From Colletotrichum lupini (lineage: Eukaryota > Ascomycota > Sordariomycetes > Glomerellales > Glomerellaceae): 64,000 bases of DNA. The stretch covers positions 4,030,001 to 4,094,000 of the forward strand of contig NC_064675.1 of the NCBI RefSeq assembly GCF_023278565.1. The letters run 5' to 3'. Shown piece after piece: positions 12,109 to 21,695 of this stretch. The translations under genes and the position numbers were made by a program. The stretch's first letter is position 1. Each line of letters starts with the position of its first letter. The notes under the pieces were generated by a model. That model saw only the letters and a program-made list of their open reading frames with translations. It had not been told where the DNA came from and searched no databases.

Positions 12109-12231
12109 CCTCGGCTACTTATAGTAGTTAACTAAGAAGAGTATTAATTAATAAGCCTTTTTTAATTTTCAACTTTATTTTAAAAATCCCTTAATAAAAG
12201 AGCTATAATAATAAATAAGGTTAATGTAAGA

Positions 12232-12418
12232 GATTAGGCTATGAGCACTTAACTAGCGAGGCTATAATGTAGGTATGGGTATATTGTAAGACTAAAGCTT
12301 ACAGAGTCCTTTGTAAGGGCTTTGCTTCTTAGAAAGTTCTTTTATAATACGATCCGTGCACCGGTCGCTGAGTCATCGGCGTTCTGTCGCCGGCCGCATC
12401 CCGAATCTATTATAGTTA
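12232..12418. other. Unmutated island inside the AT-rich block
   Basis: Roughly 190 bp rich in CA and TG dinucleotides and near normal in composition (for example GCACCGGTCGCTGAGTCATC at about 12,358), bounded by TpA-rich decayed sequence. No open frame of note. Its escape implies that it is single copy, very short, or newly placed. Confidence 0.6.
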
Positions 12419-13436
12419 ACCCTAAGTAGGTTACGAGCTTAGTATTAATATTATTTATTTTAGAGTATATATTTATATTAATTTTTATTAGCTTTTTAAT
12501 AACCCTTTATAAAACTATTACCCTACTATTTATAATTATTTCTATTAATACTTTTTTAATACTTAGCATAAATATATTAAGTATATTATTTATATTTATT
12601 CGGTTTTTAATAAATTAATTCTTATAACTCTTAGCTTAGTAATAACTCGTTAAATAGTTATTAACGTTAGTTTTAATTAAGGGTACGTTAACTTATTATT
12701 ACCCCTACTTCCTAACTTATTTTTTTAATATTTACTAAATATATAGCCCGTTTTATTATATATAAAGTATTTAATATTATTATTACGACGCTTTTATAAT
12801 AGCTTAGTGCGAGTATTTTTATTATATAGCTTTTATAATATTACTCTTAGCGAGTTTTAAAGCTTAGCCCCTTAAAGCGTTTTTTATTTTATTTTTATAA
12901 AAAGGGGATATCTAATATAATTATTTTAATAATAAATATAGCCTCTTTTTATAATACTTTTATAACTAGTTACTACCCTTTTATTAATTTAATAACTATA
13001 ATTAATTAATTTCGTAAGCTATATTACGTGAGTTCTTTATTAAAACTTTATAATAAATTAAGTCGTCTTATAATTAAAATAATAATTTTAAAAGGAACTA
13101 ATATATTTTTATTTCTAAATTCTTTATTTCTTTTTCCTTAGGTTATAATAAATTACTAAGTATTTAATAAAGAACTAAATAAAAATTTAGCTTTTTTTTA
13201 GCCCTTTTATTCTTAGCTTTTTATAATATTCCTATTCTTAAGTCCCGGGGTCTATATATTATTAATAAATAAACGCTAAAAAGTTATTTTAAAAAAGGGC
13301 ATATTATAAGCTCTTTTTATAATTATATTATTATATTTATAATAATAAGGATATTTTAAATAAGACTTATTTAATATATTATTTTATAATACTCTTTATA
13401 TAAAAATTATTACTTACTTTTATAATAATAATCTAT

Positions 13437-13624
13437 TTGTTTTTTATTTCTGTCCTTACTAGCTACTCGGGCAATTCTTAATATCGATTACACAGTAGTA
13501 ATACACAGTATTAATAAATACTCCTACTATCTTAATAGACTATTTTTTTTTAGATTTTCTACTTTTTTAACTTTCCCTCTTATAAAGTTCATAACTACGG
13601 ATTATTAACGGCGAGATTGGGCGC
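13437..13624 (-). mobile_element. Family B copy, full length, with 16 bp target duplication
   Basis: A 188 bp copy running from TTGTTTTTTATTTCTG to GAGATTGGGCGC. It is bounded by TATAATAATAATCTAT at 13421-13436 and 13625-13640. This is the clearest definition of both ends of family B. Read on the minus strand it is a GGCGCCC-starting, A-rich-ending sequence, the layout of a SINE or of a LINE 3' part. I could not identify convincing tRNA-type promoter boxes. Confidence 0.8.
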
Positions 13625-13885
13625 TATAATAATAATCTATATTATTATTTAAGTATTAATAAACTCTTTTTTAATTAATTTATAATTATAAAAAGAAGGC
13701 TTTCTATATTCTTATTAACTTAGATATATTACTAACTATTTAGTAAGTTATTAAATAAGCTTTTTATATTAACGCCGTTCTTAATTTTAGTTTTCAATTA
13801 TTATTTTTATTATTTTATAAAAGTAAGTTATTATTAAGCTTATTAGGTCTATTAAACTAGCTATTTTAGTATTACTTACGCTTTT

Positions 13886-14003
13886 ATTTGTTTTTATTTT
13901 AATATTCTACCTTTGCTAGCTGCTCGGGTGATCCTCGATGTCGTTTACACGGTATTCATACACAGTATCAATGGATACTCCTACTGTCTCGATAGACTAC
14001 TAT
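13886..14003 (-). mobile_element. Family B copy at the euchromatin edge
   Basis: Partial copy (about 118 bp) with relatively few RIP changes (it keeps CACGG, CACAG and ATGG). It marks the transition into normal-composition DNA just before the SLP1 promoter. No target duplication was evident. Confidence 0.6.
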
Positions 14004-14202
14004 TCTTAATATGAATATTATTATTTATCGATTCTACCCCTATACTTCTCGACTTATCACGCCCTTATGTTGCGCACCGGCTCTCAGTCGGCAGACGTCA
14101 CGGCCGGACAACTTTAAACATCACCACCGCTGTTCTAGATCATGAGCGATTCCCTGATTGCAGACCCATCATCGCCATCGTCGACCTCGGTTCGGCGGCA
14201 AC

Positions 14203-16953
14203 ATGTGGTTTCATGGCCAAAGACCGTCGGCTAGGTCTCTTCTAATCGTCGTCTCGGTGCTGGCACTCGGCTGTACCTCAACTTCGAGCCAGGTATCTAG
14301 CTCAATCGACGCCTCACCCACAAACACTCAGATCGCCTTTTGTCAGTTCAAGACGATCAATTACATCACGCACACACTTCCTCAACAGTGTCTCAAGACC
14401 AGTTGGCCAGGCGGCAGGGCTGTCAGCGATGGTCCAACTCCGATGAACGACAACGCAAGCTTACCTCCCGACGATCCAACGAAAACTACACATAGTGCTG
14501 GGGATACCGTGGTCGCGACCACCAACGTCTCGACACTCGACCGGACAAGCAACGATAACACAAATCCGTCTCCTACCGAGACCGCAACCGATGATGAAGT
14601 CACACCGAGGCCTTTCATGTCCTTTGAGGAATGGAAGGAAATGATGCTCCGAAAGGCAGGTCAAGACCCCTCGGAACTCAAATCCCGGAAAACAGTCGAG
14701 CGAGCGACCGAGCATGATAGAGCAACCAGAAGTTCAGGTCTTGATAGTCTCGGTATTGACGATGGGGAGATCGACTTGAACTTCGATGTTGTTTCTGAGA
14801 AAATCAGCAACATTGCATCAGCACCCCAGGCCATTCCGACAGAAGTGGCAACTCCCGACCAACAGCAAGAGCCTGTACTTTATGACGATGGCAGGACGCA
14901 ATACTACCGGAGTAAGGACGCTGGAAAGACCTGCAAGGAAAGGTTCTCCTACTCGTCATTTGATGCTGGCGCAACAGTTCTCAAGACCAACAAAGGCGCG
15001 AAGAATGCCAAGGCCATCTTGGTTGAAAACAAGGATTCATACATGTTACTGGAATGCTCTGCAGGAAACAAGTTCGTGATTGTTGAGCTTAGTGACGATA
15101 TTCTAGTCGACACCGTTGTGCTGGCCAACTTTGAGTTCTTTTCCAGCATGGTACGGCACTTCCGGGTTAGTGTGAGTGACAGGTATCCTGTGAAGGTTGA
15201 TAAGTGGAAAGATTTGGGGACATTCGAAGCCAAGAATTCTCGGGACATCCAGCCCTTCCTCGTTCAAAATCCCCTGATCTGGGCTAAATACGTCAGGATA
15301 GAGTTCCTAACTCACTATGGCAACGAGTTCTATTGTCCAGTCTCGTTATTGCGTGTGCATGGCACACGAATGTTGGAGTCATGGAAGGACCAAGAGACGC
15401 AGACTGATGAAGAAGAGACGGTGGAAGAGCCTGTGGGCGAGCTGCCTAGTTCTGCCACCAACGCTGAGTTTGGAGAGAATGCCACGTTTGCATCCCCAGA
15501 GGGGGGCTCCTTAGAGGTGGCATCTGACACCTCGCCAGACCTGCTCATGCCGCGCCACATCTTTTCGCGTCTGGATTGGGATAACTCGACATGCTCTCCT
15601 TTAATGCTACTGCCGCATTCAGAGCCAATTTCATCGGACCCAGAACTGCAGACTGGAGATCGTGTAAAGCAAGGCTACCAACCATCAACACATGATCGAT
15701 TTCGGGCCGGAGACTCTGCCAAACGTGTCTCTGAGGACAGATCGGCGTTTGCCCCAGCAAACTTGACAGATCAAGTTGACGAAACATACATCTCATCATC
15801 GGCGAAGTCTGTTCCTGTCGGTCTACACCAAAGCAGCACATACACCGAATCGAGGCCAGGAGGAGGAGAAAGTACGACATTGGGCACATCCTCAACAAAG
15901 ACAGCACAAGCCACTGTCCAATCCCGCAATAAGCACAACTCAACAGCAGCGCCCTCGTCTCCTACAGTTCAGGAGAGTTTCTTTAAGGCCATTAGCAAGC
16001 GCCTGCAGTACTTAGAGTCAAATGTCTCACTGTCACTCAAGTACATCGAGGACCAGTCTCGCTACCTTCAAGAGACCCAGAGAATGGCCGAGAGGAGGCA
16101 GTTGTCTAGAATAGACATCTTCCTGGACAGTCTGAACAACACCGTACTGTCAGAACTGCGGACTGTTCGCCAGCAGTATGATCAGATATGGCAATCTACT
16201 GTCATTGCGCTGGAGAGTCAGCGAGAGCAGTCACAGAGGGAAACCGTCGCACTCAGCTCTCGGCTCAACATTCTTGCCGATGAAGTTGTGTTCCAGAAGA
16301 GGATGGCTATCGTACAGGCCATTCTTCTGTTGTCATGCCTCATCCTCGTCATATTCTCCCGAGCAATGACACAACCGATCCTGGCTGGCTCCTTTGATCT
16401 CGGTCGAACATCGAATCTGAACCATGCCCAATCTGGCATTAGATCCGAACAAGTTGTTCAGAACACATATACCTCCGTGTATGACAGTTTTGGCCGGCCG
16501 TTTGACGGGGAAGGCCGTGGCGAAAGAGCCTCAACGGAGGGGGGTTCTGGAGCCTTGCAAAACTTGCAGGGCACGCCTGCAAGGCTGCTCACGCCGGCAT
16601 CAGAAGATGGATACAGTTGCCAAGCCTCAGAGAGCAATCTGTGTGGCCCTGATAGGTCTATGATGTCGCAAACACACCCATTTGGTACATTTGCTGACAA
16701 TGACTCCACTGGGGATTGCCATGACTCATCCGTGGATTTTGGCGAGCATCTTCTCCTTGAGGCAGCGGCTGGAACATTAAATGATGCGGCACGGCATGGT
16801 TGTGGAATTTTGCCCCAAAACTCACTTCGTTCAACTAGAGTCCTTCTAGACCCCCCGCCACTGGAGAGCGACGCTGAGGCTCGTTTAGCAAATCAACCTC
16901 TTGGGGTCGTCTCATCTACGGTTCGCAAACCACTTCCAGCTTTACCAGAGTGA
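14203..16953 (+). CDS. SLP1: SUN-domain protein, SLP1/SUCO-type, ER/nuclear envelope
   Basis: 916 residues from the first ATG in this frame; the frame opens earlier but only with TTG. Residues 11-28 form a hydrophobic signal segment. A Ser/Thr/acid-rich stretch precedes the SUN domain at about 235-395, which contains TVVLANFEFFSSMVRHFRVS and ends near PVSLLRVHG. A long disordered part follows, then a coiled coil (about 590-690), one transmembrane helix (about 702-724, AILLLSCLILVIF) and a cytosolic tail. This order is that of yeast Slp1, which works with Emp65 in the ER to protect soluble proteins and in nuclear-envelope processes. The gene begins about 190 bp from the AT-rich block. The stop codon overlaps a GTGAGT donor; splicing 16950-17014 would replace the stop and end the protein FLTSLPSH at 17042. 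Confidence 0.88.
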   Translation: MWFHGQRPSARSLLIVVSVLALGCTSTSSQVSSSIDASPTNTQIAFCQFKTINYITHTLPQQCLKTSWPGGRAVSDGPTPMNDNASLPPDDPTKTTHSAGDTVVATTNVSTLDRTSNDNTNPSPTETATDDEVTPRPFMSFEEWKEMMLRKAGQDPSELKSRKTVERATEHDRATRSSGLDSLGIDDGEIDLNFDVVSEKISNIASAPQAIPTEVATPDQQQEPVLYDDGRTQYYRSKDAGKTCKERFSYSSFDAGATVLKTNKGAKNAKAILVENKDSYMLLECSAGNKFVIVELSDDILVDTVVLANFEFFSSMVRHFRVSVSDRYPVKVDKWKDLGTFEAKNSRDIQPFLVQNPLIWAKYVRIEFLTHYGNEFYCPVSLLRVHGTRMLESWKDQETQTDEEETVEEPVGELPSSATNAEFGENATFASPEGGSLEVASDTSPDLLMPRHIFSRLDWDNSTCSPLMLLPHSEPISSDPELQTGDRVKQGYQPSTHDRFRAGDSAKRVSEDRSAFAPANLTDQVDETYISSSAKSVPVGLHQSSTYTESRPGGGESTTLGTSSTKTAQATVQSRNKHNSTAAPSSPTVQESFFKAISKRLQYLESNVSLSLKYIEDQSRYLQETQRMAERRQLSRIDIFLDSLNNTVLSELRTVRQQYDQIWQSTVIALESQREQSQRETVALSSRLNILADEVVFQKRMAIVQAILLLSCLILVIFSRAMTQPILAGSFDLGRTSNLNHAQSGIRSEQVVQNTYTSVYDSFGRPFDGEGRGERASTEGGSGALQNLQGTPARLLTPASEDGYSCQASESNLCGPDRSMMSQTHPFGTFADNDSTGDCHDSSVDFGEHLLLEAAAGTLNDAARHGCGILPQNSLRSTRVLLDPPPLESDAEARLANQPLGVVSSTVRKPLPALPE

Positions 16954-17387
16954 GTATCTCACTTCGGCTTACAAAACCCCACCATGTACCGTATCCAACT
17001 CGACTTTGTGTTAGGTTCCTCACATCATTGCCATCGCATTGACGAATGGAACCACATCATACCCATTGCCATGGGCGGCGTGTTGTATGCAGCATCGTGG
17101 CAATAATGGGTTTTGTTATTGAAATGAGACAAAGCGCAGGAACACACTTGGCACGGCTGAGAGATTATGCAGCCATGATATCTTAGCAGAGTATAGCTAG
17201 GTACTAATGATTACACGTTCATGACGCTTCCAGAAAGCTCCAGTATATAACAATCAAAGTTGGAGCCCCATGTATGTGGACAGAACTTCAATGTCTCAAT
17301 TCCCCCTAATAATATTGCGATGCCAGTACTTTCATTCGACCTGCATTATCCCTTGAAACTGCCTTCCAAATTCCTCCACCCACTACC
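16954..17387. other. Convergent 3' region, SLP1 / mei2
   Basis: No gene seen. It holds the possible final SLP1 exon (17015-17042) and presumably both 3' untranslated regions. Confidence 0.5.
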
Positions 17388-20025
17388 TTAAGCATGATAC
17401 ATGTATGGCTGCATAGATGCTTCGAAGTCATGTTCTTCGAGGGCGGCCAATCTGGTACCTCGGTCATACTGCGAGCGTCTGCGGCGTTGCTCGTCGCGGA
17501 AATGCTGTCCAGCGTTGGGTGTGAAAAGCCCTGCGAGGTTCCTGTTAGCATGGTCTAGTAAACATCGGCGATCCTTTCGTACCAACGTGTTCTGCATTTT
17601 CGCAGCTTCGTTTCATCTTCGACTGGTTGTCTGGCTCTGGAAAAGACTCCTCCTCTCCCGCGAGCTCTGGGACGGGCCCATTGCAAGTGTAGAACAGCTA
17701 CATTGTAATTAGTGTTCAGCTCTGTCGCGCGACTGGTGGAATCTCGCTGACCTTGGGACGATAATGCGTTGCTTCGAGCATTACGGAGCTGTTTCTGAAC
17801 TTCTGGACAAGACAATCCTTGCCCTGAATGGCTTTGAGAGAGCATGTCAGCAGGCCAGTTTGGCGCTTATCCCACTTCGCGGCACTCACTAGCATAGGAA
17901 ATTTCAGCGACCTTGTCGCTCTTGAAACAGTTCCTGGGTCGATGTAAGCTGGTGTAATGTCGTCTGGATTGATTGTTACGTTCAACATACCATCTCTGGT
18001 TACCTCTGGTATTGACGAACTGTAATCTGAACATCAGCACTGCCGCGAACGCAAGGTCTGGGCTTACCGACATCAATGATGTCCAACGGCTACGAAGCAA
18101 TGTCAGTAACACGTTACAGGCTCCCCAAAGGTCAGACTTACATCCACGAAATTGATAAAAGCGTATCCGACACTGAGGGAGTCCTTCGTGGTTAGCGACC
18201 TGATGCATGATGAGTTTTGAGACGGGCGATACTGCTTACTTGCAGTCATTGGCGAAATCAATCCGGAGATACATGAAGTCATACTTGCCCCAGCTAGATT
18301 CATCAACGATCCGCTTGAGCATTGCTTGATCTACTTTGTTCGGAATGTTGCGAAGCATGATCTCAGCACTGTCAGTCTGAGTATCTAACAACACCAACAC
18401 ATCACTTACCGTGGTGCGAACATCTGTTCCTTCACGGATGCGGTTCACATCGACGTGGTTGTGGTGGCTAGCAACATTATAATAGGGTGATCTGTTGACT
18501 CTGGCTGCATTCTGCCTTCGGGGCTCGGCTCTGGTGCCAGGAGACATCGATCCCATCATTGGCATGCTCGGTGAAGGCTGTGAGAAAAGATGGTTCGTGA
18601 ACTGATACCTCGCTGAGTCGGATGTAGACGTAGGCGGCGAGAGGCGCTGGCCATCATTCAGAACGTATGCTGTACCTGGCTGAAACTGCGGCTGGCACAA
18701 GATGGGCCACATCGCCAGAGGGGAAACCTGGATACCGAGAGGGGGGTATGGAGATCCAGGCACGGGTATGGACACTCCCTGAGGCATGAGAGGCATCGAA
18801 TTAGCTTGATTGGAGAGAGAAAGTGCATGAAGGGCACTTGTCAGATCGTGCCTAGGCGTGGTTGGGCTGTGGTCGTCGGTCGGGCCGTCTTGGGGATCTT
18901 GAGCCGCATGAGGAATCTCGTTTTCGTCCAAAAGCGACAGGGTGATGTGGATCCCCTTGAAAATGATTAGCTCACTTCCAACGTTGTCCCCGTGTAGTTT
19001 GCCAGCGCTCGATGAGCTTACTTCGACAATTATGTTGTTGAACATAACCACGGCTGTGGCAGCTTCTGCCTGGTCACTGAACTGAATGATAGCTCTGTAT
19101 ACCGAAGGATCATTCTTCTGCTGAGCATGGTATGCCGAGAGTTGGCCCCGCGACTGCAGCATGCGCTTGAGAACTGCTTCGGTGCGGATAACGTCGAGTG
19201 GACAGGGAGGAATAGCTAGGGCAACAATGGCGACCCAAGCTCCAGACTTGACTCTGTTCCTAATGGCAAGCTTCTCGAATATCAGTTATGAGACTTCAGT
19301 AAGAGATCCAATAAGACGCACCTCTGAAAAGTCAACATTTGACAGATAGTCGATTTCAAAGTCAGCCTCGACTCGATAAACGTTGTCGTGGACCAAAACG
19401 GCGTCACGAATGTCGCTGAACTGGACGGAGATTCGCCCTCCCCTGTGGAAGATCTGTCGCGGTTCTTGGAGTGAGAGACCAAGTCGCTGGAGTTTCTAAT
19501 TACTTGTTAGTCAAGATATCACGTGACGGGAGGCAAACCACTCACCACGAGACAAGTATTCAGATCGGTGATGCCAATGTTTCGGTTTTTGGAGCCGATT
19601 ATGAGACATTCCGAGAGTTCACCAACATCCCTAACTCCAGTTGGAAAGACGCTGGAAGCTGATTGCCTGTCTCTGTCGAGAATTGCGAATTCAGCGTTCT
19701 TGTCCAGCGGTGAAGAGAAGGGCTGGAAAGTAGAGGCAGTCGGCGACAGCTTCTGATGGCAAGTGTTTGAACTTGTAGTGATGAAAGGGTCCTTCTCGGC
19801 ACTAGACAAGACATTGCCAAAGGCACTCGAGGGAAATCTCGAGGGAGTGGTCTCTGGCGAGGCTTGCACAATTGATTTGAGAAGACGAGAGGACCTGGTG
19901 GCGCTTTCCTCTGGGGAGAAGGCGGTCAACCTTGTGTCAGGTGTTCCCTTGAAGGAATCGGCAGCGCCGACAGAGGAGTGAGGCGAAGAAGGGTTAAACA
20001 TGACGTTCTCATGGGGTTGGGCCAT
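17388..20025 (-). CDS. mei2: Mei2-like RNA-binding protein
   Basis: Eleven exons: 20025-19546, 19495-19322, 19270-18410, 18361-18240, 18172-18142, 18089-18072, 18019-17991, 17933-17890, 17831-17752, 17697-17583, 17530-17388; 698 residues. The C-terminal RRM characteristic of Mei2 starts near residue 506 (IMLRNIPNKVDQAMLKRIV, then SSWGKYDFMYLRIDFAND and VGYAFINFVDPLDIIDFVN). It continues to IQGKDCLVQKFRNSSVM and ends near GLFTPNAGQHFRDE. Residues about 150-230 resemble the degenerate first RRM (GGRISVQFSDIRDAVLVHDN). The middle is proline/serine rich. Fission yeast Mei2 binds meiotic transcripts and meiRNA to drive entry into meiosis; filamentous fungal homologues are probably post-transcriptional regulators. 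The C-terminal RRM is shattered into tiny exons, one of only 18 nt with an unusual GTCGGT donor. Confidence 0.9.
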
Positions 20026-21695
20026 CTTGTCTGTCGTGATGTTTCTTCTCGACGAGCGATGCCTCTCAACCCAACAAGTGAAGACGAAGGGGAGGAAAAT
20101 GAGAGAGTGGTGTCTGATAAGTAAGGGAAAGAGATCGAACTACCGAGACCCGGGGGATGATAGATGGAGTTGACAGGCTTGAGTCTCAACGCAACAGGCA
20201 GAAGATTGAACTCTGTTGCTTGCCCGCGAGGCAGCCGTGCCCCTGCAGAAGTCTCAGACGGGTGACGATACCGAGTAGTTCTCACCTTGGAAGAGGCCGA
20301 CAGCGAAAGTTCAGGACAAGTTGAGGATGCGTGGGCCTACGCGTGCTATGCGCCGACAAAGATGGCCAGGTAGGTAATGTCAGGTAGTCGGGGTGGAAGT
20401 AGGAGAGATGTGTATGAGTCTGGGGGCTTCGTGGGAAAATGTGAAATATGAGGTGTGCGAGGGTGGATGTTGGTGCAGCGCAAGTTGAGAAGGAAAGAAC
20501 CTGCCCTTCATGGAGGCAGCGAACGGAAGGAGCCTGCCTACCTTATGTAGCAGTTGGTGGGCAGGTGGTGAAAAGGGGGAAGGCACGTCGCAGGGTGGAT
20601 TCCTTCTCTCCTTCCCCGGCAGTGACACTTTCCTTCCGTGGTGGACGAAGGAATATTACGAGGGCTTGCACCTGCCTGCCTCCAAAGTCTGAAGTTTCAC
20701 CTTACCTACTGAAGATTCCTCCCTCACCACACGAGCTTCGTCTTCATCCGGGAGGAGCCACATCAATCAATATGCATCAGGTGTACCTGCCCCAACTTAC
20801 AACCTCTCACACTTCCTTCCCATACTCCGAACGAGGGAGCAGCGAGCCGATCGGGACCGCTGGAAGGACACTGTTCGCACCAATTCCGAGGCAGGTACAC
20901 GCCGACAGAACTGTGCCGTAATATTACTGTTCTGTGGAGAGGTGTAAGTCCAGCGTGGTGACACGAAGAGAGCGAGAGAGGCCAGGGCTTGTAGATGCCG
21001 TTCGTGTTCCTGTTAGGCTTCTGAAAGAAGTATGGCAAGCAGCCCGAGGTCATCCTTTATGAAGAATGTAGGATCAAAACTGAATGGACTTGCCATGTCT
21101 GGAAAAGTTGGGCACTACGGTCCACTATGAGCTGGCGATGATCTAAACATAACCGTTGCCCAGTATCAAGTTGGAGCTACGTTATGAGGGACGGGACCCA
21201 CCCACCCCGCAAACCGGGAGACAAGGTCCTTGGCTGCCGGAGGACACGGCCCCGGGATGGAAGGTCACCCACGTCAAAGTGGTGCTGCCAGGTATGCCAG
21301 GGTACCTTACTTTCCATGCGAGCACCTGCATTAGTGGCGCTGACCGAGCCTAGTCCAAAAAGGAAGAGCCTCCTCAGGCCTGCATAGCAATCCGCATATC
21401 TTAGCTCCGACATCACCAACCGCCGGGTGGAGCTTGCTTACCTAGTACCAGTCTATCGACCTACCTAAGCATCCGTACCTTAACACAGGGCCACCGGCAC
21501 AACCCAATCGCCTTTTCGTCCACGTTCGTCAGATTTCATTGAACTGGCCGCTTCTGCCTCAACCAGAGACTTGCTCATGCCCAGCCCAAGCCACGAAGCT
21601 GGTTCTACAACAAATCGCCACCGCCTACCGACTAAACGAACCTCGTGTCCAGTCCACCCCAACGAGACCGCGTACTGCGCAAGGCATGGAACAAG
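20026..21695. other. Divergent promoter region, mei2 / SEC15
   Basis: No gene seen. Contains pyrimidine-rich tracts and short AGGTAGGTAA-type words (near 20,365). Presumed 5' leaders and promoters of mei2 and SEC15. Confidence 0.5.

Larger units (their letters stand above)
1..14010. other. AT-rich, RIP-degraded repeat block
   Basis: This stretch is very AT-rich, dominated by TpA, and contains strikingly few CpA or TpG dinucleotides, while CpG and GpG-rich patches survive. That is the expected product of fungal repeat-induced point mutation, which turns CpA into TpA in duplicated DNA. No reading frame of useful length exists. Almost everything recognisable is repeated elsewhere in the block, directly or inverted. 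Composition changes to normal coding-type sequence near position 14,010. The block is probably constitutive heterochromatin; whether it belongs to a centromere, a subtelomere or an internal isochore cannot be told from here. Confidence 0.93.

Noticed and set aside
14142..14202. Earlier ATG at 14142 as the SLP1 start
   Set aside because: It is in a different frame; the first ATG in the SUN frame is 14203 and it starts a good signal segment.
18362..18409. Read-through of a 48 nt stretch between VRTT and IMLRN in mei2
   Set aside because: The frame stays open, but it has GTAAGT and AG ends, and removing it restores the family sequence exactly.
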